From NCBI RefSeq assembly GCF_003732275.1, contig NZ_MOBM01000039.1:675013-739012 (forward strand): DNA of 64,000 bases, read 5' to 3'. Each line of letters starts with the position of its first letter. Position 1 is the stretch's first letter. Both the position numbers and the translations under genes were made by a program. The stretch is from Pseudomonas frederiksbergensis. Lineage in GTDB: Bacteria; Pseudomonadota; Gammaproteobacteria; Pseudomonadales; Pseudomonadaceae. The notes under the pieces were generated by a model. It had not been told where the DNA came from. It saw only the letters and a list, made by a program, of their open reading frames with translations, and did not search any database. Shown one piece after another: positions 25,291-32,198 of the stretch.

Positions 25291-26403
25291 ATGAATCTGC
25301 ACTTCGAAGAACTCACCGGCACCGACGGCGCACGCATCGGCATCGCCAGCCTGGATGCCGAAAAGTCCCTCAACGCCCTCTCCTTGCCGATGATCAACGC
25401 CCTGCGCGATCAACTGGACGCCTGGGCCAAGGAGCCACAGATCGTTTGCGTGCTGCTGCGCGGCAATGGCGCCAAGGCTTTTTGCGCCGGCGGTGAAGTA
25501 CGCAGCCTGGTGGAGGCGTGTCGCGCCCACCCCGGCGAAGTGCCGCCCTTGGCTGCACACTTCTTTGCGGCAGAATATCGCCTCGACTTCAACCTGCACA
25601 CCTACCCGAAACCGCTGATCTGCTGGGGTCATGGGTATGTGCTGGGCGGTGGCATGGGGCTGCTGCAAGGGGCAAGCATTCGGATTGTCACGCCGAGCAG
25701 CCGGTTGGCGATGCCGGAGATCGGCATCGGCTTGTACCCTGACGTCGGCGCCAGTTGGTTTCTGTCGCGGTTGCCCGGCAAGCTCGGATTGTTTCTCGGC
25801 CTGACCGGCGCCCAGATGAACGGTCGTGATGCAATCGATCTGGACCTCGCCGACCGTTTCCTGCGCGATGATCAACAGCATGAGCTGCTCGAAGGTTTGC
25901 TGCAATTGAACTGGCAGGAACAGACAGCCATGCAGCTCAACAGCCTGCTCAAGGCCTTGCAGCAGGAAGCGATCGCGCAGCTGCCCGAAGCGCAGTGGCT
26001 GCCTCGACGCGAGCAGATCGACGAACTGTTGGATGTCAGCGACGTTCGATGCGCCTGGAAGGCCATCAGTACGCTGAGCGATCATTGCGACCCGCTGCTC
26101 GCTCGTGCCGCCAAAACCATGACTGAAGGCTCGCCCCTGACCGCTCATCTGGTGTGGGAACAGATCGATCGCGCCCGGCATCTATCGTTGGCTCAAGTCT
26201 TTCAGATGGAATACACCATGAGCCTCAACTGCTGCCGTCATCCGGAGTTCAGCGAAGGCGTGCGAGCGCGGTTGATCGACAAGGACCAGAAACCTCACTG
26301 GCACTGGCCGGACATCAACAATGTGCCAGAGGCGACGGTGGAGGCGCATTTCCATAAGGTCTGGGAAGGCCGGCATCCTCTGGCTGATCTCTCGGAATAC
26401 TAA
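25291..26403 (+). CDS. Enoyl-CoA hydratase/isomerase family protein (3-hydroxyisobutyryl-CoA hydrolase-like)
   Basis: A 370-aa crotonase-fold protein. The oxyanion-hole segment KAFCAGGEVRSL and the second segment GHGYVLGGGMGLLQGASIRIVT with the Glu of PEIGIGLYPDVGASWFLSRLPG resemble 3-hydroxyisobutyryl-CoA hydrolases of valine degradation, as does the length (classic hydratases are about 260 aa). The C-terminal extension (LSDHCDPLLARAAKTM; HWHWPDI) also belongs to that subgroup. Substrate not provable from sequence. Ends at a strong terminator. Confidence 0.85.
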   Translation: MNLHFEELTGTDGARIGIASLDAEKSLNALSLPMINALRDQLDAWAKEPQIVCVLLRGNGAKAFCAGGEVRSLVEACRAHPGEVPPLAAHFFAAEYRLDFNLHTYPKPLICWGHGYVLGGGMGLLQGASIRIVTPSSRLAMPEIGIGLYPDVGASWFLSRLPGKLGLFLGLTGAQMNGRDAIDLDLADRFLRDDQQHELLEGLLQLNWQEQTAMQLNSLLKALQQEAIAQLPEAQWLPRREQIDELLDVSDVRCAWKAISTLSDHCDPLLARAAKTMTEGSPLTAHLVWEQIDRARHLSLAQVFQMEYTMSLNCCRHPEFSEGVRARLIDKDQKPHWHWPDINNVPEATVEAHFHKVWEGRHPLADLSEY

Positions 26404-26414
26404 AAATCAGGCAC

Positions 26415-26448
26415 AAAAAAAGCGGCGCTTCATGCGCCGCTTTTTTAT
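26415..26448. terminator. Bidirectional rho-independent terminator
   Basis: A-run, AGCGGCG, short loop, CGCCGCT and T-run. Shared by the rightward hydratase gene and the leftward tyrosine-rich lipoprotein gene that ends 9 bp further on. Confidence 0.92.
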
Positions 26449-26456
26449 TGAGTGGT

Positions 26457-26909
26457 TTACCGGCGGTGGCCTCGGCCATCGCGATCGCCATCACGGTGAT
26501 CGCCCCTACCGCTACGATGATCCGACCTATTGTGGCCTCGATAGTCATCGCCTCGACCGCCTCGTTGACGGCCGTCCCAGCCACCGCGGTCATGACGGTC
26601 CCATCCGCGATTCTGGTAGCCGCGGTAGTCGTAATAGCGCGGTGCCGATTGATAAACCCGCGGCTGGTGGTAATAACGCGGCGTTGGCTGGTAATACCGT
26701 GCAGGCGGTGAGTAATACCTGCGCGGGGACGTGTAGTAACCACCGTCGGAGTAGTAAGACCCGCCACCGGAGTAATACGGTGCTGGGGACGTGTAAACCT
26801 CGGAACGGTAGTAGCTGTCTCCTCCGTCGGAATAGGGTACGCACGCACCAAGAAACAATCCCAATAGAGCAATCAGCAGAATTTGGTGGAGCTTTTTTTG
26901 ACAGAGCAT
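26457..26909 (-). CDS. Tyrosine/glycine/arginine-rich lipoprotein, hypothetical
   Basis: A 150-aa predicted lipoprotein. The signal LHQILLIALLGLFLGAC ends in a lipobox with Cys23. The mature part is low complexity: a Tyr/Ser/Pro-rich stretch with repeated YY pairs (about residues 24-95), then an Arg/Gly/Asp/His-rich tail ending DGRGHRR. The start at 26909 has a strong AGGAGG site 5 bases upstream, shared almost base for base with the paralogue at 27120-27356. No known function; surface-exposed or polymer-binding roles are conceivable but not supported. Confidence 0.75.
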   Translation of the reverse strand: MLCQKKLHQILLIALLGLFLGACVPYSDGGDSYYRSEVYTSPAPYYSGGGSYYSDGGYYTSPRRYYSPPARYYQPTPRYYHQPRVYQSAPRYYDYRGYQNRGWDRHDRGGWDGRQRGGRGDDYRGHNRSDHRSGRGDHRDGDRDGRGHRR

Positions 26910-27119
26910 GGCGGCCTCCTGGACCGCGAGTGAGCCATACCAGCGACGCTGGCAGGCGACAGTCAATTGTTCACAACTGTCGAAAGATCAGACAGTGAAA
27001 TCGGAATCTGGTGCGTTCCTGCAACACTCTGAAACAAGTAGCCGATGAAAGGTTTTTCATCCACCCAAAGAAAGCGGCGCCTCCATAAGGTCAGACGCGC
27101 CGTCGAATTCATGACGTGA

Positions 27120-27356
27120 TTAACGGTGCCCGTGATGGTGTCCACCGTGGTAATGACGGGGCCCACTGAAATAATAGTAGCGATAGCCCCCGTAAAAACG
27201 CGGACCGCCATAGTAGTAAGGAGAGTAGTAATAGCCGGGATAGTAATAAGGTGCCGGATAAACATCGGCACCACCTGCGTAGTAATAGCAGCCGGACAAG
27301 CCCAAACCAAAAAACACACAGAGCAGTATTCGGCGGAGCTTTTTCTGACAAAGCAT
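27120..27356 (-). CDS. Small tyrosine-rich lipoprotein, paralogue of the preceding gene
   Basis: A 78-aa predicted lipoprotein beginning MLCQKKLRRILL, the same as the neighbouring gene, with lipobox LSGC and an extremely Tyr-rich mature part (repeats of PYYYPGYYY type) ending in a His-rich tail (HYHGGHHHGHR). A 36-bp block spanning the ribosome binding site and the first codons (27335-27370) is nearly identical to 26888-26923, showing a local duplication. Function unknown. Confidence 0.72.
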   Translation of the reverse strand: MLCQKKLRRILLCVFFGLGLSGCYYYAGGADVYPAPYYYPGYYYSPYYYGGPRFYGGYRYYYFSGPRHYHGGHHHGHR

Positions 27357-27586
27357 GGCGGCCTCCTGGAAGACCCGCAAACAGCAGTCGGCACAGGCCG
27401 GCTGACACCTGTTTGGACTTTCAAAGCGGCACCGAGTGCCAGACAGCGCCTGGCCTTCAGATCAGCGGCCACTGCGTCCATCTACGGTGCATAGACATGC
27501 ACCAACGCACCATGACAAGGCAGGGCATGCCGTTTGTTTATCCCTCCCCTTTTCCTCCATGCCCAAGCTAGAGGGCTCAAGCCGAC

Positions 27587-27604
27587 TTGGCACGGCTCTC
27601 GCTT
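27587..27604 (+). promoter_or_regulatory. Sigma54 (RpoN)-type -24/-12 promoter
   Basis: TTGGCACGGCTCTCGCTT matches the RpoN consensus TTGGCACGNNNNTTGCW at all -24 positions and with one change in the -12 element (TCGC for TTGC). Transcription would start about 50 bp before the riboswitch aptamer. It fits nitrogen-limitation control of a nitrogen-scavenging operon. Confidence 0.65.
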
Positions 27605-27661
27605 AACCAAAGGCGTGCAGGAGTCATCACAGGTTCGCGGCACCACAATTTGCAATGGCTG

Positions 27662-27765
27662 ACTAGGGTTCCGGCTCGCTTAGGCGAGTGGCTGGTCCGA
27701 GAGTTGGCGACCTCCAGTTGAGGTTACACGGCGGGACAAAAGCCCGGGAGACAAGCCACCGTTCG
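27662..27765 (+). ncRNA. Guanidine-I riboswitch (ykkC-yxkD class)
   Basis: The conserved ykkC blocks are all present: CTAGGGTTCCGGCT at 27663, GGTCCGAGAG at 27694 and ACACGGCGGGACAAAAGCCC with following GGGAGA at 27726-27751. An internal hairpin ACCTC/GAGGT sits between the second and third blocks. The aptamer binds guanidinium and turns genes on. A 10-nt segment (27712-27721) is exactly complementary to 27796-27805, which contains the Shine-Dalgarno of the first gene, so translational control is predicted. Downstream genes (ABC transporter, DUF1989 pair, carboxylase, allophanate hydrolase) are the classic associates. Confidence 0.93.
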
Positions 27766-27814
27766 CGGTGCCGCTGCCTTCCTGTCCGCCCTTGATCAAC
27801 TGGAGAACCATCCC

Positions 27815-28882
27815 ATGTCCCGACTTCGTTTACCCGCCCTGCTCGCCGCTGCTTTTGCAGCCCTCGTGAGCGTCTCGTCCCAGGCCGCACAGAAAGACCA
27901 TTTCAGCGTCTGCTGGACTATTTATGCCGGCTGGATGCCCTGGGAGTATGCCGGCAGCCAAGGCATCGTCGACAAATGGGCGAAAAAGTACGGCATCAAA
28001 ATCGATGTGGTGCAGCTCAACGATTACGTCGAATCGATCAACCAATACACCGCCGGCCAGTTCGACGGCTGCACCATGACCAACATGGATGCGCTGACCA
28101 TTCCGGCTGCCGGTGGCGTCGACAGCACGGCGCTGATCGTCAGCGACTTCTCCAATGGCAACGACGGCATCGTGCTCAAAGGCGAAGGCAAGAAAGTCGC
28201 CGACCTCAAGGGCATGGACGTCAATCTGGTCGAGCTCTCGGTGTCCCACTACCTATTGGCCCGGGCACTCGATTCGGTAGACCTCACCGAGAAAGACCTG
28301 AAAGTGGTCAACACCTCCGACGCCGACATCTCAGCCGCCTTCAACACCGATCAGGTCAATGCTGTCACCACCTGGAACCCGATGCTTTCGGACATCAAGG
28401 CCAAGCCCGGCGTGACCGAAGTCTTCAACTCCAGCCAGGTCCCCGGCGAAATCATGGACATGATGGTGGTCAACTCATCGACCCTCAAGGACAACCCGGC
28501 CCTCGGCAAAGCGCTGACCGGTGCATGGTTTGAAGTGGTGGAGTTGATGAACGCGAAAAACGCCGCCAGCAAAGCCGCCCTCGAACACATGGCCAAGGCC
28601 TCGGGCACCGACCTGGCGGGTTTCCAGTCGCAACTCGACACCACCAAATTGTTTGCCACGCCCAAAGAAGCCCTCGCATTTTCCACCAGCAAGCAACTGC
28701 CCGACACCATGCGCAAGGTCGCCGAGTTCTCCTTTCAGCACGGCTTGCTGGGTGAAGGCGCCAAGGACACCAGTGCCATCGGCATGGCCTTCGCCAATGG
28801 CGTGACCAGCGGCGACAAGACCAACCTCAAGCTGCGCTTTGACCCGAGCTACGTGCAGATGGCCGCCGACTCCAAGTTGTAA
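27815..28882 (+). CDS. ABC transporter substrate-binding protein (guanidine/urea-type, NMT1/TauA-like)
   Basis: A 355-aa periplasmic binding protein with signal peptide (RLPALLAAAFAALVSVSSQA). The fold resembles the NMT1/TauA family (nitrate/sulfonate/taurine type), with DHFSVCWTIYAGWMPWEY at the mature N-terminus and the IDVVQLNDYVESINQYTAGQFDGCTMTNMDAL segment (short blocks). Its riboswitch and the downstream carboxylase suggest guanidine as ligand, although databases usually label such proteins 'putative urea ABC transporter'. First gene of the operon; ATG 9 bases after GGAG. Confidence 0.88.
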   Translation: MSRLRLPALLAAAFAALVSVSSQAAQKDHFSVCWTIYAGWMPWEYAGSQGIVDKWAKKYGIKIDVVQLNDYVESINQYTAGQFDGCTMTNMDALTIPAAGGVDSTALIVSDFSNGNDGIVLKGEGKKVADLKGMDVNLVELSVSHYLLARALDSVDLTEKDLKVVNTSDADISAAFNTDQVNAVTTWNPMLSDIKAKPGVTEVFNSSQVPGEIMDMMVVNSSTLKDNPALGKALTGAWFEVVELMNAKNAASKAALEHMAKASGTDLAGFQSQLDTTKLFATPKEALAFSTSKQLPDTMRKVAEFSFQHGLLGEGAKDTSAIGMAFANGVTSGDKTNLKLRFDPSYVQMAADSKL

Positions 28883-28899
28883 TAACGGAGGACTAGGCC

Positions 28900-29715
28900 A
28901 TGCGCCTGATCAATCGCCACCCGGATCGCCCGAGTCGCCTGCTGTTGGTGATCCTGCCGTTCGCCCTGGTGTTGTTCGCCTACTTCATGGGCTCGGCCGA
29001 TCGGCTGATGGACAACCCCAACGACAAGCTGCTGCCCAGTGCCGTGCAGATGACCGACGCGGTGAAACGCCTGGCCTTCACCGCCGACACCCGCACCGGC
29101 GAATACCTGCTCTGGCAAGACAGCGCCGCCAGCCTGCGACGGCTGGCCATCGGCCTCGCAATCAGCGCGCTGGCCGGGCTGTGCCTGGGCATCGCCGCCG
29201 GGACCCTGCCGCTGTTTGGCGCACCGTTGTCGCCGGTACTCACCGTGTTGTCGATGGTGCCGCCGCTGGCGATCCTGCCGATTCTGTTCATCGTGTTCGG
29301 GCTGGGGGAGTTGTCGAAAGTGATGCTGATCGTGATCGGTATCACCCCATGCCTGGCCCGCGATCTGGAACAGCGCGCCCGGGAAATCCCCGTCGAGTTG
29401 CTGATCAAGGCGCAAACGCTTGGCGCTTCGACCTGGACTTTGATGCTGCGCGTGGTGCTGCCGCAATTGTTGCCGCGCCTGTTGATCTCGCTGCGACTGA
29501 TGCTGGGTTCGGCGTGGTTGTTCCTGATCGCAGCGGAAGCCATCGCCTCCACCGACGGTCTCGGCTATCGGATTTTCCTGGTGCGCCGCTACCTGGCGAT
29601 GGACGTGATCCTGCCGTATGTCGTCTGGATCACCCTGCTTGCCTGGCTGATGGACTGGGGCCTGAAACGCCTGACTCAACGGGCGTTCCCTTGGTATGCG
29701 GGGGCCCGCGCATGA
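28900..29715 (+). CDS. ABC transporter permease (guanidine/urea-type)
   Basis: A 271-aa inner-membrane permease with about six membrane segments, starting with LLLVILPFALVLFAYFMGS. The EAA loop that contacts the ATPase is seen as LIKAQTLGASTWTLMLRVVLPQLLPRL. Belongs to the SsuC/TauC-like group. Its stop overlaps the ATPase start in an ATGA arrangement, so the subunits are co-translated. Seventeen bases separate it from the binding protein. Confidence 0.9.
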   Translation: MRLINRHPDRPSRLLLVILPFALVLFAYFMGSADRLMDNPNDKLLPSAVQMTDAVKRLAFTADTRTGEYLLWQDSAASLRRLAIGLAISALAGLCLGIAAGTLPLFGAPLSPVLTVLSMVPPLAILPILFIVFGLGELSKVMLIVIGITPCLARDLEQRAREIPVELLIKAQTLGASTWTLMLRVVLPQLLPRLLISLRLMLGSAWLFLIAAEAIASTDGLGYRIFLVRRYLAMDVILPYVVWITLLAWLMDWGLKRLTQRAFPWYAGARA

Positions 29716-30500
29716 GCTTCATCACCGTGAAAAACGTCTGGCAGCAATACGCCGATCAGGTGGTGCTCGAAGGTCTGAACCTGAACGTCAACGAGGGCGA
29801 GTTCTGCACCTTGGTGGGTGCGTCAGGTTGCGGCAAATCGACTTTCCTGCGGCTACTGCTGGGCCAGGAGCGGGCCAGTCGCGGCGAGATTCTGTTGGAC
29901 GGCCAGGCCCTGGCCAGTGAACCGGATGCCAGCCGTGGCGTGGTATTCCAGCGCTACTCGGTGTTCCCGCATTTGAGCGTGCTGGACAACGTCGCCCTCG
30001 GCCTCGAACTGCCGCGCTCGCCCCTGCTGGGGCGGTTGTTCGGCAGCGCCAAACGCGAGGCGCGGGAACAGGCTTCGGTGCTGCTGCACAAAGTCGGCCT
30101 CGGTCACTCGCTGGACAAGTACCCGGCGCAGCTCTCCGGCGGTATGCAACAACGGCTGGCGATTGCCCAGGCGCTGATCATGAAGCCGCGCGTGCTGCTG
30201 CTCGACGAACCCTTCGGCGCGCTCGATCCGGGTATCCGCAAAGACATGCACGGCTTGCTGCTGGAACTGTGGCGCGAGACGCAGCTTACGGTGTTCATGG
30301 TCACCCATGACCTGTCCGAAGGTTTCAGCCTTGGCACCCGTTTGCTGGTGTTCGACAAGGTCCGCATCGATCCGCACGCCCCCGGCGCCTATGGCGCACG
30401 CATCACCTACGACATCCCTTTGAACAGCGACCGCCGTGCCAATCGCGCCGCCGTCGACGCCCTGCCGGCTCAGCTGGCAGGTTCGCTTCGCATCGCTTAG
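29712..30500 (+). CDS. ABC transporter ATP-binding protein (guanidine/urea-type)
   Basis: A 262-aa ATPase. Walker A is GASGCGKST near residue 37, the Q-loop is VFQRYSVFPHLSVLDNV, the signature is LSGGMQQRLAIAQAL, Walker B is VLLLDEPFGALDP and the switch histidine is in MVTHDLSEG. A long open frame reaches back into the permease gene in another frame, but the ATG at 29712 overlapping the permease stop is the only start with family similarity. Energises uptake of the binding protein's ligand. Confidence 0.93.
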   Translation: MSFITVKNVWQQYADQVVLEGLNLNVNEGEFCTLVGASGCGKSTFLRLLLGQERASRGEILLDGQALASEPDASRGVVFQRYSVFPHLSVLDNVALGLELPRSPLLGRLFGSAKREAREQASVLLHKVGLGHSLDKYPAQLSGGMQQRLAIAQALIMKPRVLLLDEPFGALDPGIRKDMHGLLLELWRETQLTVFMVTHDLSEGFSLGTRLLVFDKVRIDPHAPGAYGARITYDIPLNSDRRANRAAVDALPAQLAGSLRIA

Positions 30501-30512
30501 AGGAATTTACAC

Positions 30513-31238
30513 ATGACTGATTCGACCCAACTATTTCCGCCCTTCGCCGAAGAAATGCTCCCCGGCGGCGGCCATCGTTCTTTCATTCTGAAACGCGGCC
30601 AACTGCTGCGCCTGACCGACCTGCGCGGCGGTGCCAACGTCAGCCTGACGTTGCTCAACGCGCATGAAAAAACCGAACGCCTGAACCTGCCCGACAGCCT
30701 CAAATGCCAACACACCGCCAAGCTCACCACTGGCCATTGCCTGTACTCGGACATGGGCCGCGTATTGGCGGCAATCACTGCCGACACGTGCGGCTGGAGC
30801 GACAGCCTCGGCGGCGTGCTGTGCGCTGAAGAGGTCGCACAAAAGTACGGCGCGGGCCGCTATCAGGAACTGCGCAACGGCTTCTTTCGCAACGGCACCG
30901 ACAACCTGTTGGTGGAATTGGGTAAATGGGGTTTGGGCCTGTCCGATCTGTTGATGACCCTCAACCTGTTCAGCCGCGTGAACGTCGATGAGGCCGGACG
31001 TTTCCACTTCGTCGAAGGCCATTCCAGGGCCGGTGAGTACATCGAGTTGTACGCGCCGATGGACACTCTGGTGGTACTCACTGCGCTGCAACATCCGATG
31101 GATCCGGCGCCTGAGTACGCCCCCAAACCGCTGAAGCTCAGCTGGATGAACGCCGATGCGAGTGTCGCCGAACACTGCCGCACCTCGCGCCCGGAAAACG
31201 AGCGCGGCTTCATCAACACCGACCGTCTGTTCGCCTGA
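30513..31238 (+). CDS. DUF1989 protein, urea amidolyase-associated protein 1 / carboxyguanidine deiminase subunit
   Basis: A 241-aa cytosolic protein of the DUF1989 family. The family core DTCGWSDSLGG and GGHRSFILKRGQLLRLTDLRGGANVSL are visible. Together with the next gene it forms the pair known as urea-amidolyase-associated proteins, which published work identified as the two subunits of carboxyguanidine deiminase (CgdAB): carboxyguanidine to allophanate plus ammonia. Which of the two is CgdA or CgdB I leave open. 12 bp after the ATPase gene. Confidence 0.88.
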   Translation: MTDSTQLFPPFAEEMLPGGGHRSFILKRGQLLRLTDLRGGANVSLTLLNAHEKTERLNLPDSLKCQHTAKLTTGHCLYSDMGRVLAAITADTCGWSDSLGGVLCAEEVAQKYGAGRYQELRNGFFRNGTDNLLVELGKWGLGLSDLLMTLNLFSRVNVDEAGRFHFVEGHSRAGEYIELYAPMDTLVVLTALQHPMDPAPEYAPKPLKLSWMNADASVAEHCRTSRPENERGFINTDRLFA

Positions 31239-31249
31239 GGATCGCTGCC

Positions 31250-31891
31250 ATGTCACTCGCTATCGCCACCGCTCAACAGCTACCTGAAACCGCGGTGTAC
31301 CGCGCCACCATCCCCGCCGGCGAACCCTGGCTGATGGAGGTCAAGGCCGGCCAGACCTTGCGCATCCTCGACCTGGAAGGCAATCAGGCCGTCGACACCT
31401 TGTTCTACAGCCTCGCCAATCCCAAGGAGCGCTATGACGTACAGCGCACGTTGCGTCGGCAGAACAGCGTCTACCTGAGCACCGGCAGCGTGCTCTATTC
31501 CAACCTCGGCAAACCGATGCTGACCATCGTCGCCGACACTTGCGGGCGTCACGACACCCTCGGCGGCGCCTGCGCCCAGGAGAGCAACACCGTGCGTTAT
31601 GCGCTGGAGAAGCGCTACATGCACAGCTGCCGCGACAACTACCTGCGCGCCTGTGCCCACGATGGTCGGCTGGGCAAGGGAGACATCGGGCCGAACATCA
31701 ACTTCTTCATGAACGTGCCGGTGACGGCCGATGGTGGCCTGACCTTCGAAGACGGCATTTCGGCGCCAGGCAAATACGTCGACCTGCGGGCCGAGATGGA
31801 CGTGATCGTGCTGATCTCCAACTGCCCGCAACTGAACAACCCATGCAATGCCTACAACCCGACTCCTGCGGAGCTGCTGGTATGGAACTGA
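31250..31891 (+). CDS. DUF1989 protein, urea amidolyase-associated protein 2 / carboxyguanidine deiminase subunit
   Basis: A 213-aa DUF1989 protein, paralogous to its upstream neighbour: both contain D-T-C-G-x-x-D-(S/T)-L-G-G, here DTCGRHDTLGGAC, whose Cys and His are plausible metal ligands. Conserved landmarks also include LEGNQAVDTLFYSLANP and NINFFMNVPVTADGGLTFEDG. Probable heteromeric partner of the preceding subunit. Followed by a REP pair before the carboxylase gene. Confidence 0.88.
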   Translation: MSLAIATAQQLPETAVYRATIPAGEPWLMEVKAGQTLRILDLEGNQAVDTLFYSLANPKERYDVQRTLRRQNSVYLSTGSVLYSNLGKPMLTIVADTCGRHDTLGGACAQESNTVRYALEKRYMHSCRDNYLRACAHDGRLGKGDIGPNINFFMNVPVTADGGLTFEDGISAPGKYVDLRAEMDVIVLISNCPQLNNPCNAYNPTPAELLVWN

Positions 31892-32198
31892 AATTTTCGC
31901 GCTTGCGGCGGTGGTTGTTTGCCCTCTGCCAGGCCCGTTCCGGCCAGTGCATCAAATAGAAGAACACCCTCAACCCAATGTGGGAGCGAGCCTGCTCGCG
32001 ATGGCGTCAGCACATTCACCACTGATGTCGACTGGTACACCGCTTTCGCGAGCAAGCCCGCTCCCACAGGGGGTCAGCGGTGCTTTTTAAGTGAACTGAT
32101 TCTGCCGCCGAGGACGACCTCGGTGCCTGTCGAAAAACTGCGGGACGGCCCGCATCCCAGGTCGAGGCTGATGCGTTATCGCCTCCGGGGGTTATGCC
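31892..32198. other. Intergenic gap with REP pair upstream of the carboxylase
   Basis: The 307-bp gap is mostly a REP inverted pair (listed separately) and a short stretch without recognisable promoter elements. A 25-codon frame starting over the upstream stop is not supported as a gene. The operon may read through. Confidence 0.6.
31979..32070. repeat. REP inverted pair
   Basis: 'tgtgggagcgagcctgctcg cgatgg' and, inverted, 'ttcgcgagcaagcccgctcc caca' with about 40 bp between. It lies inside the guanidine operon between a deiminase subunit gene and the carboxylase gene. Confidence 0.88.

Larger units (their letters stand above)
27357..27814 (+). promoter_or_regulatory. Leader and control region of the guanidine operon
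   Basis: This gap holds, in order, the duplicated lipoprotein RBS region, a GGTGCAT-N4-ATGCACC palindrome at 27486-27503, a sigma54-like promoter at 27587-27604 and the guanidine-I riboswitch, listed separately. No additional gene is supported. Confidence 0.6.

Noticed and set aside
26315..26998. Plus- and minus-strand frames opposite or overlapping the tyrosine-rich lipoprotein (including a Thr/Ile/Ala-rich frame).
   Set aside because: These are by-products of the low-complexity coding sequence; only the frame with a lipobox and AGGAGG site is supported.
28839..30500. A 553-codon frame that would fuse a long N-terminal part to the ABC ATPase.
   Set aside because: The first 290 codons overlap the permease gene in another frame and have Arg/Pro/Gly-rich noise composition. 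The ATPase has its own ATG overlapping the permease stop.
31882..31959. A 25-codon ORF whose ATG overlaps the stop of the second deiminase subunit gene.
   Set aside because: It has no similarity or conserved context that I know and ends in front of a REP pair; too short to support as a gene.
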